Shown: positions 1-8,792, counted from the first letter of the stretch. The stretch is 64,000 bases of DNA from JBBECJ01 sp963763325 (GCA_963763325.1 CAVXOL010000023.1:496001-560000); one strand, 5' to 3'. Notes: generated from the letters alone by a model not told the origin. Made by a program: numbers and translations.

Positions 1-2445
1 GATCAGGAATCAGCCACGCGCGGTTTCATCATCACTGATGACGAGCGCTTCCTCGAGCCATTCTACAGCGGTCGCGAGACCTATCTGGCAGCGAGAGACG
101 ACCTGTTAGCCTACGGCCCGCTCGGTGCCGATCCAGGCGACATTCAGGACAAGCAATTCGAGATTGCCGAGGAGTGGTATCAGTCGGTCGCTTTGCCCGA
201 AATTGAAGGTCGGCGCGCCGGACGGTCGAACGAAGATGACGAGTTGGCGATCCTCGAGGACAGCACGAGTCGCCTTGACGATTTTCGTGCTGCAAACGCC
301 GCCTATCAATCCGCGCTCAGAACCGAGATCGACGAGGCGATCGACGACGCCAACAGCGTCCAGAACATCCTGTTTGGCGGCGCGCTTGCTGGGAGCCTCG
401 CCGTTCTTGGGCTGATCACCGTCGTCATCATTCGATTGCTGCGCGCGCTACGACAGCCGCTGGAGGCGGTCAGCGCGGTGACCGCCGCCGTCAACAGTGG
501 TAACAGCGAGCGACGCATCTCCCGGTTGCCGGCGCGAGAGTTCGATGAGCTGGGCCAGGGTGTCAATCAGATGCTGGACTCGCTGGAGGCCACCGTCGCC
601 GATGCGAACTTGCAACGCCAGCGAACCGCAGCCATCGTTGACAGTGCCAGCGAGGGCATCGTCGTTGTCGACTCGGACGGCAACGTGACGAACATCAACC
701 CATCGGCCGCCCGAATGTTTGAGACAACGATCGCCGAAGCTCGCGACCATCCGGCCGCTGACCTCGGGTTCTTCACCTCCGAGGAAATCGGCGACATCAT
801 CGAGCGGGCGCATGGTGGCGCGGTCCAGCCCGTCGTTCGGCGACGCGGCAACCATGTACTCAGCGCGGCGGTCTCGACGCTGCAGGGGGATAACGGCGAA
901 ACCTCGTCCGGCCTCGTCTGGGTCCTCCGTGACGTGACCGAGCTGGCGCAGATCGACGAGATGAAAAGCGAGTTCATCTCGATCGTCTCACACGAACTGC
1001 GAACCCCACTGACCGCGATCAAAGGCTTCACCGATCTGATCCTCGAAGGCGAGGTTGGTGAGATCAGCGACCAGCAGCGCGAGTTCCTCGAGATCGTCCA
1101 GTCGAACAGCGACCGGCTGGTGGGACTGATCAACGATATGCTCGACATCTCACGGATCGAATCAGGGCGGATATCGCTCAACCCTGAAAACGTAGACATT
1201 CCCTCGGCAGTCGAGACTGCCGTGGCAGCTCTACGACCACTCATCGATGACAAGGGCTTGCAGATCCAGACCGAACTGGTCGAGGAACCCGCCGAGGTTG
1301 TCGCCGACAGGGCGCGCTTGCAGCAGATCCTGACCAACCTGATCTCGAATGCCTGCAAATACACGCTGGCCGGCGGCTGGATCACCGTCCGCAGCGAAGC
1401 GCTTGATGGACAAATCGCCATCAGCGTGTCGGATACCGGGATCGGCATTCCGCCCGAAGCGCTGCCCCACATTTTTTCGAAGTTCTATCGGGTCGATCAG
1501 CCGCAGACGCGCGATGTCGGAGGGACCGGTCTGGGTTTGGCGATCACCAAATCACTGGTCGAACTGCACGGCGGCAAGATCGTCATCGCAAGCCGCGCCG
1601 GAGTTGGGACGACCGTTCGGTTCACCTTGCCAACCTCCAGGACGTCAGACAATGGGGCAGCGGATCCGTCGATGGCCGGTATCAGCGGGGCAGGGCTGGT
1701 GCTCATTGTTTCCGGCGATCCGGACGAGCGGGATGCATGGGACGCCGCAATTCGAGCCATTCCAGCCGATGTCGTCGTCGCTCGTGGGACATCAGCCGCT
1801 GCCGCCGTTGGCGAAGCCGAGCTGCATCGTCCGAGCGTCATCGTCATCCGTTGTGCGACAGGCAACCAACCTTCCAACCTCGACGAACTGATTGAGGAGA
1901 TGCAGGCAAGTGCCGAGCTACGGATGACGCCAGTTGTCGCCATCGTACCGGACATCGCCGACAGCGCGACGCCTGCAGAGGGCAGACTGCTTGGACGTGG
2001 TGCTACGCCGGATGAGGTCGCGGCAGCCGTGAGCAGCCTGCTACCGGAACCGACCGAAGGACGGCCACGGCGCGGTCGCGTCCTCGTGGCCGAGGATGAT
2101 GTCGATATGGCGAACTGGTTGCGACGGGTGCTCGTCCGCAACGGATTCGAGGTCGTGCTCGTCCGCGACGGACTGGCAGCAATCGTCCGCGCAGTTGAAA
2201 TCCTGCCGGACGCCATCATCCTCGATGTCAACATGCCAAAGATGGGGGCCAGCGAGGTACTACCGCAGTTGCTCAGCAACCCTGGCACACGCGAGATACC
2301 GATCATCGTGATTTCAGGGACTGTTCCTGATTCCGGACCGTTCTTCCTGAACGCTGGCGCATCTGAATTCTTCAGCAAACCGTTCAACGGCGACGTATTC
2401 GTCCGTCGCCTGATTCAACTCAGCAGGAAGAGGCAGGATGGCTAG
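1..2445 (+). CDS. hybrid sensor histidine kinase, 5' end outside window
   Basis: The frame is open from base 1, so the gene begins left of the window; the TTG at 193 is not its start. In order: the end of a CHASE3-like sensor region (GFIITDDERFLEPF near base 34), one membrane helix (about 364-430), HAMP, PAS (about 640-930), HisKA with SHELRTPLTAIKGF (phospho-accepting His near base 990), HATPase_c with DTGIGIPPEA and GGTGLGLAI, a weak receiver-like domain lacking the acidic pocket (about 1680-2040), and a true receiver with VAEDD and DVNMPKMG (about 2070-2430). It overlaps the next response regulator by 8 bases, so the two are translationally coupled and probably form one phosphorelay. The signal sensed cannot be told. 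Domain assignments are firm; the degenerate first receiver is my reading. Confidence 0.93.
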   Translation, partial: DQESATRGFIITDDERFLEPFYSGRETYLAARDDLLAYGPLGADPGDIQDKQFEIAEEWYQSVALPEIEGRRAGRSNEDDELAILEDSTSRLDDFRAANAAYQSALRTEIDEAIDDANSVQNILFGGALAGSLAVLGLITVVIIRLLRALRQPLEAVSAVTAAVNSGNSERRISRLPAREFDELGQGVNQMLDSLEATVADANLQRQRTAAIVDSASEGIVVVDSDGNVTNINPSAARMFETTIAEARDHPAADLGFFTSEEIGDIIERAHGGAVQPVVRRRGNHVLSAAVSTLQGDNGETSSGLVWVLRDVTELAQIDEMKSEFISIVSHELRTPLTAIKGFTDLILEGEVGEISDQQREFLEIVQSNSDRLVGLINDMLDISRIESGRISLNPENVDIPSAVETAVAALRPLIDDKGLQIQTELVEEPAEVVADRARLQQILTNLISNACKYTLAGGWITVRSEALDGQIAISVSDTGIGIPPEALPHIFSKFYRVDQPQTRDVGGTGLGLAITKSLVELHGGKIVIASRAGVGTTVRFTLPTSRTSDNGAADPSMAGISGAGLVLIVSGDPDERDAWDAAIRAIPADVVVARGTSAAAAVGEAELHRPSVIVIRCATGNQPSNLDELIEEMQASAELRMTPVVAIVPDIADSATPAEGRLLGRGATPDEVAAAVSSLLPEPTEGRPRRGRVLVAEDDVDMANWLRRVLVRNGFEVVLVRDGLAAIVRAVEILPDAIILDVNMPKMGASEVLPQLLSNPGTREIPIIVISGTVPDSGPFFLNAGASEFFSKPFNGDVFVRRLIQLSRKRQDG

Positions 2446-2818
2446 GCTGGTGCTCGTTGAGGACGAGCCAGACATCGCCACACTCGTCGCCACAAAATTT
2501 CGTAACGCAGGCCACGACGTGTCGATGGCGATGGACGGCGAATCGGGCCTTGCACTGATCATCGCGAGCGCGCCCGATCTCGTCCTGCTGGATGTCATGA
2601 TGCCGAAGATGGATGGGTACAAGGTCTGCAAAGCGATTCGCTCGCATTTCGACGGGCCCACGAGGCCACTGGTCATACTACTCTCGGCGCGAAGTCAGTT
2701 TGCCGACCGCGAGCGCGGGTTCGAGGCAGGTTGTGACGACTACATCGTCAAGCCGTTTCGGCCGGCTGACCTGCTAACCCGCGTGACGGAGCTGCTTGAG
2801 AGGCAAGGTAGAGAGTGA
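2438..2818 (+). CDS. single-domain response regulator
   Basis: A 126-residue CheY-like receiver with no output domain. The acidic pocket (EDEP at residues 7-10), the phospho-acceptor Asp in LLDVMMPKMDG (about residue 51) and the Lys of IVKPF (about residue 107) are all present. The ATG lies inside the end of the hybrid kinase gene, and an AGGAAGAGG stretch just upstream serves as ribosome binding site. A stand-alone receiver next to a hybrid kinase usually relays phosphate to another protein. The output partner is not visible in the window. Confidence 0.93.
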   Translation: MARLVLVEDEPDIATLVATKFRNAGHDVSMAMDGESGLALIIASAPDLVLLDVMMPKMDGYKVCKAIRSHFDGPTRPLVILLSARSQFADRERGFEAGCDDYIVKPFRPADLLTRVTELLERQGRE

Positions 2819-2829
2819 GCGAGTGGTAG

Positions 2830-3006
2830 AACCTCCGGCTGACCGTCGCGGCGGTAATCGGGATGGCGGTCGGGGCGGGATCCTACATAACGGCTGTGGG
2901 TGGTGGAATCCTGACGCTGGTGATCCTGGTCGTCCTCCGACGTGTCCAGGAGCGTCTGGATCTGAAGGAAACAGTTGAGAAGCGCGACCTGCCGACCAAC
3001 GACTGA
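2830..3006 (+). pseudogene. remnant of an MgtC/SapB-family membrane protein (C-terminus only)
   Basis: Reading from 2830 to the TGA at 3004 gives about 58 residues that start right after an in-frame TAG. They contain AAVIGMAVGAGSYI followed by a hydrophobic helix ending VLRRVQERL. This resembles the last membrane helix and the start of the cytoplasmic tail of MgtC/SapB proteins, whose conserved text there is close to WVAAAIGLAVGAG. The rest of the gene is missing and the preceding bases belong to the response regulator. An internal ATG at 2863 could make a 47-residue membrane peptide, but a deletion relic is more likely. The family match is from memory. Confidence 0.55.
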
Positions 3007-3007
3007 G

Positions 3008-3688
3008 TCAGCTGCGCTGCTCGTGCCGGTTGCGCGCACGCGGAACGACGGTGTCGATGCCTGAGTTGGCGGCGTCCAGGTTTCGCCCCTCTCGCTCGAG
3101 CCATCCACGCAACCGGCCATCGATCTCTTCAGCGGGCCAACTCGATTCGTCGTAGCTGCCTGCCAACCTGCGCTGTCGTAACGCTTCATACAGCGAGACA
3201 GCACACGCGACCGAGACGTTGAGCGACTCAACCATCCCCATCATTGGGATGAAGACAGTTCCGTCCGCCGTCCGCGCCGCCTCGTCGGAGACGCCACGCA
3301 CTTCATTCCCAAACACGAACGCCGTCGGACATGTCAAATCGAGTGCGTAGAGGTCATGCGAGAATTCGCCGAGAGTCGTCGCATAGATGGAGAATCCATC
3401 TGCACGGAGTTGTGCGAAGCAATCCGCAATCGACGAGTGCTGCCGCAGGTCGAGCCACCGGTGCGCGCTGACCGAGATACCACCAGCGATCTGCGGGACC
3501 TCCTCAACATCGTAGACCAGGTGCGCGGTTGCGGCGCCGACCGCGTCACAGCTCCGCAGCATCGCGCTGACGTTGTGGGCGTCGTAGATGTTCTCCATCA
3601 CGACTGCGAGGTCTGGTTGACGACGGGAGAGTGTCCCGTGCATCCGTGCCAGACGCCTCGGCGTAATCGGCTTTCCAGTTGGTTCCAC
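3008..3688 (-). CDS. trmH: TrmH/SpoU-family RNA 2'-O-methyltransferase
   Basis: A 226-residue SPOUT enzyme, probably transferring methyl from S-adenosylmethionine to the 2'-OH of G18 in tRNA. The three family motifs are present: ENIYDAHNVSAMLRSCDAVG (Asn and catalytic Arg), FVFGNEVRGVSDEA, and IPMMGMVESLNVSVACAVS at the knotted cofactor site. The N-terminal ITPRRLARMHGTLSRRQPDL is typical of TrmH. The open frame runs on to 4126, but that part is antisense to the Uma2 gene. I chose the GTG at 3688 because an AGGGAG ribosome binding site precedes it and the length then fits the usual 220-240 residues. The gene is divergent from the Uma2 gene. The exact substrate is inferred. Confidence 0.9.
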   Translation of the reverse strand: MEPTGKPITPRRLARMHGTLSRRQPDLAVVMENIYDAHNVSAMLRSCDAVGAATAHLVYDVEEVPQIAGGISVSAHRWLDLRQHSSIADCFAQLRADGFSIYATTLGEFSHDLYALDLTCPTAFVFGNEVRGVSDEAARTADGTVFIPMMGMVESLNVSVACAVSLYEALRQRRLAGSYDESSWPAEEIDGRLRGWLEREGRNLDAANSGIDTVVPRARNRHEQRS

Positions 3689-3784
3689 GTCGTCTCCCTG
3701 TGCCGCCTGCGCGCCGTATACTGACCACGAATGGTGCCTGTCCAGCCGTCTCGACGGCAACCCGAGCGAGAAAGGCACGTGTCG

Positions 3785-4384
3785 ATGGTTCGCGCACTCC
3801 ACACAGACCACCTGCTGACCTATGAGGAATACCTTGAGTTCGAGGAATCGAGCGACGTTCGACATGAACTCGTAGACGGTCACCTGTATGCGTTCGCAGG
3901 AGCGAGTGACCGGCATAACCTGATTACAGTAAACATCATCGTCGCGCTCGCGATTCGAGCAAGAGGCAGCCAATGCCGCGTCTTTGGCAGCGACATGAAG
4001 CTTCGCGTCTCCGCACGGACAGGGTACTACCCAGATGTTATGGTCGCTTGCGATCCGAGCGACAGCCACGAGATGTATCGTGAACGCCCATGCCTGCTCG
4101 TTGAGGTCCTCTCGCCGAGCACGCACCTAACTGACCGGCGCGAGAAACTGCTCGCATATCAGAACATCGAATCGCTTCAGGGCTACCTTATGGTGTACCG
4201 CGATCAGCAACGGGTCGAGTCATACACACGTAACAGCGACGGCATCTGGGTGTACAAAGAGGTGGTGGCTGGACACGAGGTCTGGTTCCCATGCGTTGAC
4301 CTGACTGTCCCAGTGCATGCGCTCTACGAGGGTGTTGATATGTCGCGCATCGATCCGATCGCCGACGATCCGGAAATTCGCTAA
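3785..4384 (+). CDS. Uma2-family (DUF820) putative restriction-endonuclease-like protein
   Basis: About 199 residues with the Uma2 PD-(D/E)XK fold signature: SDVRHELVDGHLYAFAGAS near the start, GYYPDVMVACDP for the catalytic Asp, and CLLVEVLSPSTHLTDRREKL with the catalytic Glu and the conserved DRREK stretch. The biological role of this large, often multi-copy family is unknown; nuclease activity is inferred from the fold. The open frame extends to 3731, but the GAGAAAGG before the ATG at 3785 (an in-frame GTG lies at 3779) favours the later start. Confidence 0.85.
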   Translation: MVRALHTDHLLTYEEYLEFEESSDVRHELVDGHLYAFAGASDRHNLITVNIIVALAIRARGSQCRVFGSDMKLRVSARTGYYPDVMVACDPSDSHEMYRERPCLLVEVLSPSTHLTDRREKLLAYQNIESLQGYLMVYRDQQRVESYTRNSDGIWVYKEVVAGHEVWFPCVDLTVPVHALYEGVDMSRIDPIADDPEIR

Positions 4385-4402
4385 ATCTCTGCGAGACCCG
4401 TT

Positions 4403-4432
4403 TTGACACAACCTGTCTGGCTTGGATATAGT
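4403..4432 (+). promoter_or_regulatory. sigma-70 promoter of the rpmH block
   Basis: TTGACA at 4403-4408 and TATAGT at 4427-4432 are separated by 18 bases, close to the housekeeping consensus. The first gene downstream is rpmH at 4533, which leaves a leader of roughly 95 bases. No DnaA boxes were seen here. Confidence 0.7.
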
Positions 4433-4532
4433 TACGGTTGGCCTTCGCCCAGTATTGGGTGCTGTTGCGTGGGCCGCGTTTTATTGTCGGAAACGAACAC
4501 GATCCCCGTGGACGGCGGAACAGGAGAGCCTC

Positions 4533-4700
4533 GTGCCGAAGCGCACATATCAGCCAAAGCGGCTGCATCGCAAAAAGGACCACGGCTTCATGAAGCGGAT
4601 GACCACCCGCGCGGGACGCGCGGTGCTGGCTTCGCGCCGGCGCAAGGGCCGCCACTCGCTGACCGTGAGCACCGAGTACAAGCCGACGCAGAAGAAGTAG
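4533..4700 (+). CDS. rpmH: 50S ribosomal protein L34
   Basis: A very basic 55-residue protein starting at a GTG with CAGGAGA just upstream. It begins VPKRTYQPKRLHRKKDHGF and continues MKRMTTRAGRAVLASRR, the L34 signature. L34 is usually 44-50 residues, so the tail ending EYKPTQKK is a little longer than average. It heads the order rpmH-rnpA-yidD-yidC-jag that is conserved in most bacteria. Here dnaA is not adjacent upstream; a Uma2 gene takes that place. Confidence 0.97.
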   Translation: MPKRTYQPKRLHRKKDHGFMKRMTTRAGRAVLASRRRKGRHSLTVSTEYKPTQKK

Positions 4701-4720
4701 CGCCGGGATGTCCAGCGTGC

Positions 4721-4758
4721 AGACCCACCCTGGCCAGCGGGGCCGTTCGGGTGGGTCT
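4721..4758 (+). terminator. hairpin between rpmH and rnpA
   Basis: AGACCCACCC (4721-4730) and GGGTGGGTCT (4749-4758) form a perfect 10-bp stem with an 18-base loop. No U-run follows, so it may attenuate rather than fully stop transcription, keeping rnpA expression below that of rpmH. Confidence 0.6.
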
Positions 4759-4783
4759 TGGTGTGTCACTGGATTTGACACCG

Positions 4784-5137
4784 ATGATTGCCCGTGAACT
4801 CCGCCTGCGTCGAGGGAGCGACATCGACCGAGTCCGGTCGCGTGGCAGGAGTTGGTCGTCGCGACTGCTGGTACTCTCCGTGCTACCGAACGATCTGGGT
4901 CATAATCGTTACGGTTTCGCGGTTGGAAAGAAGGTCGGCGGCTCGGTCGAGCGCAATCGCGCCAAGCGGCTGATGCGCGAGGCGATTCGCGTTCGGTATC
5001 CCGAGCTGGAGACAAGCTACGATCTGCTGTTGATCGCCCGCAACAGCTTTCAGGATGAGACAACGCTTCAGGAAGTTACCGAACAGCTGGACGGGTTGTT
5101 GCGTAAGGCAGGTATCCGAACGGCAGGTACCGCATGA
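4784..5137 (+). CDS. rnpA: ribonuclease P protein component
   Basis: A 117-residue basic protein that helps the RNase P RNA cleave 5' leaders from tRNA precursors. The family signature is clear: RGSDIDRVRSRGRSW near the N-terminus and GFAVGKKVGGSVERNRAKRL, the RNR motif, in the middle. The ATG at 4784 gives the normal start MIARELRLRRG; the open frame runs much further upstream but overlaps rpmH. Its end overlaps yidD by 4 bases (ATGA). Confidence 0.95.
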   Translation: MIARELRLRRGSDIDRVRSRGRSWSSRLLVLSVLPNDLGHNRYGFAVGKKVGGSVERNRAKRLMREAIRVRYPELETSYDLLLIARNSFQDETTLQEVTEQLDGLLRKAGIRTAGTA

Positions 5138-5343
5138 AACGCGTCGCACTGTTGTTGATTCGAGGCTACCAACGCACGTTATCACCGTTGCTGCCGGCGT
5201 CGTGCCGGTTCGTGCCATCCTGCTCAGATTACGGCTACCAGGCTATCGAGAAGTACGGTATCATCCGGGGCGGTGCGATGGCTGTCTGGCGCATCATGCG
5301 CTGCAACCCGTTTCATAAGGGTGGATTCGATCCTGTCCCGTAA
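5134..5343 (+). CDS. yidD: membrane protein insertion efficiency factor YidD
   Basis: A 69-residue protein with the YidD signature: IRGYQRTLSPLLPASCRFVP, then PSCSDYGYQAIEKYG and the CNPFHKGGFDPVP ending. The conserved cysteines lie at ASCRF, PSCSDY and RCNP. It supports YidC in inserting proteins into the membrane and sits in its usual place between rnpA and yidC. The start overlaps the rnpA stop. Confidence 0.96.
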   Translation: MKRVALLLIRGYQRTLSPLLPASCRFVPSCSDYGYQAIEKYGIIRGGAMAVWRIMRCNPFHKGGFDPVP

Positions 5344-5469
5344 GATCACAGCAGCAACGAGTTCCGTCGTCGCACCGCGAGCGCGACAATCGCGAGGCAT
5401 TATCATCCCGCGCTTGAGAGTGAACCCGGCACCAGTCGATCTGCCGGAACCTGAGAGGAATACCGACCA

Positions 5470-6507
5470 TTGCTCGGCCCGTGGCACGCATATGTTGAAT
5501 TCATTGAGTGGTGTCTCCATCGCCTGACCGACTTAACCGGAAGCGGCGGGCTCGCGATCATCGTCTTTACGATTATCCTCAAGACACTGCTGCTGCCGCT
5601 GACGGTCAAATCGATCAAGTCGACGGCTGCCATGCAGGAACTGCAGCCGAAGATCAAGGAGCTGCAGAAGAAGTACGCCAAGGACCGGCCGCGGCTCACT
5701 GAAGAGACGATGCGTCTTTACCAGGAGTACCAGATCAATCCGGCCGCCGGCTGCTTGCCCCTGCTGATCCAGATCCCAATCTTCTTCGGCCTCTACTTCG
5801 CGGTCCGAGACTTGTCACGGACTGCCGGCGAATTCCTGTGGTTGACCAGTCTGGATGAGCCTGACCCATACAAGATCCTTCCAATCATGGCCGGTGTCTT
5901 CCAGTTCATTCAGACCAAGATGATGCGACCCGCCAACGCTCCGAAGGTGACCGACCCTCAGCAGGCCATGATGAACACGATGATGAACTTCATGCCGATC
6001 ATGGTCGTCGTCTTCGGCTGGACATTCGCGTCGGGCGCGGTCCTGTACTGGGCGACCCAGAGTGTGTATTCAGTCGTTCAGCAGTGGTTGATCACCGGCT
6101 GGGGTTCGCTGAAGAACTGGTTCCCGTGGCTGGAGAAGGCTGAGCTGCCGGAACACCGCCGGCTGGGACATCGCAAGCAGCCGCTGGAGCGCAAGGAGAT
6201 CGTCGGCGACGTGCAGCAGAAGGGGCTGATGGGCTATCTGGCGCGCCAGGCCAAGGAAGCCGAACAGCGCCGCCTGGGATCCGCCGAAGCGCGCACTGAA
6301 ACCACATCCACACCACCAGCAGCAACCGGCAAGCAGGCGAAGCAGTCACGCGCCAAGGCGAATGTCCGCAACGTCAGCGGAGCCGCGGACGATGCGGACG
6401 GTCAGGACGCGCCTGGCGACGACACGCCTGGCAGCACCACCAGTAAGACACGCGTGATGTCTGGCCCTTCCGCGCGTGGGCAGCGGCGAACACGCGGTAG
6501 TAAGTAG
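5470..6507 (+). CDS. yidC: membrane protein insertase YidC (Oxa1 type)
   Basis: A 345-residue insertase of the short type without the large periplasmic domain of enteric YidC. Helices lie at about residues 24-44, 95-115, 135-155 and 170-200, with GCLPLLIQIPIFFGLYFAVR in the core. The first cytoplasmic loop, ELQPKIKELQKKYAKDRPRL, is typical. The C-terminal 120 residues are basic and low in complexity (KQAKQSRAKANVRN), as in ribosome-binding YidC tails. The start is a TTG preceded by GAGAGGAATA. It lies 126 bases after yidD. Confidence 0.95.
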   Translation: MLGPWHAYVEFIEWCLHRLTDLTGSGGLAIIVFTIILKTLLLPLTVKSIKSTAAMQELQPKIKELQKKYAKDRPRLTEETMRLYQEYQINPAAGCLPLLIQIPIFFGLYFAVRDLSRTAGEFLWLTSLDEPDPYKILPIMAGVFQFIQTKMMRPANAPKVTDPQQAMMNTMMNFMPIMVVVFGWTFASGAVLYWATQSVYSVVQQWLITGWGSLKNWFPWLEKAELPEHRRLGHRKQPLERKEIVGDVQQKGLMGYLARQAKEAEQRRLGSAEARTETTSTPPAATGKQAKQSRAKANVRNVSGAADDADGQDAPGDDTPGSTTSKTRVMSGPSARGQRRTRGSK

Positions 6508-6588
6508 CGCGGACGAACGCCTCTGACAATCTGCCCGGCGATTGTGCCGGCGTCAGGCATGGCGACGACAACGTGAGGGAGAGCGCTG

Positions 6589-7491
6589 ATGGATCGTTTG
6601 CGCAGTGTCGAGATTCAGGCGCGCTCGGCGGAAGAGGCGATTCGTCTCGCTCTTGAGCAACTCGGATGTACTCGCGAGCAGGTTGAAGTCCAGATTCTGG
6701 CCGAGACCGAAGACGACATCTACGGCGAGGGAGAAGTGCTCGTTCGCGTTGCCATGCGTGGATCCACTACTCAGCCACGCGGTGACCGCAGCCAACCTCG
6801 CGGGCAATCGCCGCAGGGTAGCTACCAGCAGGGTCGCGGCGCCGGACGCGGCCAGCGGACACTTTCCGACGCCAGGCCGCGCGATAGTCGCGGACCACGA
6901 CCGTGGCAGGGAGGCAGCCAGCGCAGGCCCGGACACGGTTCTGTTTCCGGTGTCCCCAGCCGACCGCAACCGGTTCGGGACCGGCAGCCTTCCCAGGCAT
7001 CAGATGAAAAGACCCAGGCCATTGAGGCGCTGGCGAAAGAAGTCGTCCGCGAGCTGTTGAGCCACATGGACATCCACGCTGACGTCATGGCTGTCGACAA
7101 TCCTTCCGCGATGCCGCTCTCACACGACGATCCACTGACGGTCTTCGTCGACATCATGGGACGCGACCTTGCGATGTTGATCGGTCGGCGTGGAGAGAAC
7201 CTGAGCCAGCTCCAGTACATGGTCAATCTGCTCGCCAATAAGCGCAGCGAGGAGTGGATTCGGGTCATCCTCGATGTTGAAGGCTATCGTTCGCAACGCG
7301 AGGAATCGCTCATCGGCCTTGCGGAACGCGTCGCGCGACAGGTAGCGCGTAACCGGCGGCCCATCTCGCTTGAGCCGATGCCGCCGAATGAGCGCCGCAT
7401 CGTTCACATGACGCTGAAGGAGATGGCCGACGTCCGTACCGAATCGAGTGGTGAGGGCGAAATGCGCCGGGTCACGGTCTTTCCCCAGTAG
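6589..7491 (+). CDS. khpB: RNA-binding protein Jag/KhpB
   Basis: 300 residues. A Jag_N domain (about 1-50; VEIQARSAEEAIRLALEQLG), a disordered Arg/Gln/Gly-rich linker (about 55-140), a KH domain (about 150-225; LIGRRGENLSQLQYMVNLL) and an R3H domain (about 230-298; RRPISLEPMPPNERRIVH, then GEMRRVTVFP). The protein binds RNA and in other bacteria affects cell elongation and division. It follows yidC directly and is probably co-transcribed. The linker is longer than in most Jag proteins. The ATG is preceded by GAGGGAGAGCGCTG. Confidence 0.94.
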   Translation: MDRLRSVEIQARSAEEAIRLALEQLGCTREQVEVQILAETEDDIYGEGEVLVRVAMRGSTTQPRGDRSQPRGQSPQGSYQQGRGAGRGQRTLSDARPRDSRGPRPWQGGSQRRPGHGSVSGVPSRPQPVRDRQPSQASDEKTQAIEALAKEVVRELLSHMDIHADVMAVDNPSAMPLSHDDPLTVFVDIMGRDLAMLIGRRGENLSQLQYMVNLLANKRSEEWIRVILDVEGYRSQREESLIGLAERVARQVARNRRPISLEPMPPNERRIVHMTLKEMADVRTESSGEGEMRRVTVFPQ

Positions 7492-7556
7492 CGACGGATG
7501 ACTGACCATACACGCGCGGCGGAGTTGGACCGCGGTCCAGCTCCCGCACTGAAAGC

Positions 7557-8450
7557 ATGGAGCGAATGAGCGCCAGCCACAGCGGCCGCGTCCCCGAATA
7601 CGTCGCGATCGGGCACATGACCATAGACCGAACTGCATCCGGCGACATCCTGGGCGGATCGGTCCTCTATGCCGCACTGACGGCCGCTCGCTATGGCCTG
7701 CGCTCCGCCATCCTGACCCGCGCCAACCTCGGCGCGCTTGACGGGCAGATGCGAGAACAGCTTGATGCCATCGCCGACGAAGTCGAGATCGTGACGCAGT
7801 CCAGCACCGGCATCACGACCTTTACCAACACAGACATTGCAGGACGCCGCTCGCAGACGCTCCACGACTGGGGCGGAGAGATCGACCTGACCGGCCTGCC
7901 GCCGCTCTGGCGGTCGGCGGGCGCAATCCATATCGCTCCAGTCGCTCAGGAGATCGACCCACGCCAGGTGAATCGCCTCTCTCCACACCTGCTCGGCTGC
8001 ACGCCGCAGGGTTGGATGCGCCGCTGGGACGAGCAGCGGCTCGGCCACGTCCGAACGTCGCCTCTCCGCCTGCCCGGTGATCTCGTCTCCCGGATCGACG
8101 CGCTCGTGGTCTCCGCCGAGGAATACGCGAACGCCCGCGATGTCGTCGCCGAGATCGGTCTGCGAGGGCTGAGCGTCGTGACGCGCGGCATCCAGGGAGC
8201 TGCGCTGATCGACCGTGGCCGGGAGGTAGACGTACCAGCCTACCGGATGAAGGTCGTCGATACCGTCGGCGCTGGCGATGTCTTCGCCGCCGCCCTCTTT
8301 GCAGCGCGTTCGGTGCGCGAGTCGGTTACCGCGTCAGCCCGCTACGCGGCGGCGGCGGCGGCGTTGACCGTTCGGGGGAAAGGACTCTCGTTTGTCCCAA
8401 CCCGCGACGAGGTCGAGTCACTCATCGAACGTGGTGACCGTCGCACATAA
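7557..8450 (+). CDS. PfkB-family carbohydrate/nucleoside kinase
   Basis: 297 residues of the ribokinase/PfkB fold. The N-terminal GHMTIDRTASGDILGGSVLY is the sugar-binding glycine-rich segment, and VVDTVGAGDVFAAALFAAR contains the anion hole and catalytic Asp of PfkB signature 2. The substrate cannot be assigned. It starts 65 bases after jag on the same strand. An ATG at 7566 is an alternative start. It converges on the small membrane protein at 8463. Confidence 0.85.
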   Translation: MERMSASHSGRVPEYVAIGHMTIDRTASGDILGGSVLYAALTAARYGLRSAILTRANLGALDGQMREQLDAIADEVEIVTQSSTGITTFTNTDIAGRRSQTLHDWGGEIDLTGLPPLWRSAGAIHIAPVAQEIDPRQVNRLSPHLLGCTPQGWMRRWDEQRLGHVRTSPLRLPGDLVSRIDALVVSAEEYANARDVVAEIGLRGLSVVTRGIQGAALIDRGREVDVPAYRMKVVDTVGAGDVFAAALFAARSVRESVTASARYAAAAAALTVRGKGLSFVPTRDEVESLIERGDRRT

Positions 8451-8462
8451 CGGGTGGACACG

Positions 8463-8723
8463 CTAACTAGCGCGGATCTCGCCGGCCATCTCGCGAATGG
8501 CTGACATCGCACCGCGTACTTCATCGACGCTCTGCCGCAAGATGTCCTTCGCACGATCCGGCAGTTCCGACTCGTCGATCGTGCTGACGATTCGCGAAAA
8601 CGCCCGTTCATCGTTCGACTTGCGGCGCGAGCGCAGGATCCATATAGCGATCACAATCAGGATGATCGGACCGATCGGGATCATGAAGCCGGGTATTGAA
8701 CCAACACGCTGTTCATCGTCCAT
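8463..8723 (-). CDS. small membrane-anchored protein, unknown function
   Basis: 86 residues with one N-terminal helix (IPIGPIILIVIAIWILRSRR) followed by a charged, probably helical domain rich in Glu, Asp and Arg. No family recognised. The ATG at 8723 has GGAGA seven bases upstream; an earlier ATG at 8735 and TTG at 8741 lack a ribosome binding site. It lies downstream of the cupredoxin-like lipoprotein gene on the same strand. Confidence 0.6.
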   Translation of the reverse strand: MDDEQRVGSIPGFMIPIGPIILIVIAIWILRSRRKSNDERAFSRIVSTIDESELPDRAKDILRQSVDEVRGAMSAIREMAGEIRAS

Positions 8724-8792
8724 CTGGTTCTCCATCCACAAGCTGCTTCCGGCGACGTTGCGTCGTTCAGTCTAGCCCAGCACCACCGGAGT

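Noticed and set aside
2796..2978. 60-residue frame after the response regulator
   Set aside because: It reads Arg/Gly-rich filler in a frame other than that of the mgtC remnant.
3689..4126. N-terminal extension of the TrmH frame by about 146 residues
   Set aside because: It lies antisense to the Uma2 gene, has no conserved text, and GTG 3688 has a good ribosome binding site and gives the normal family length.
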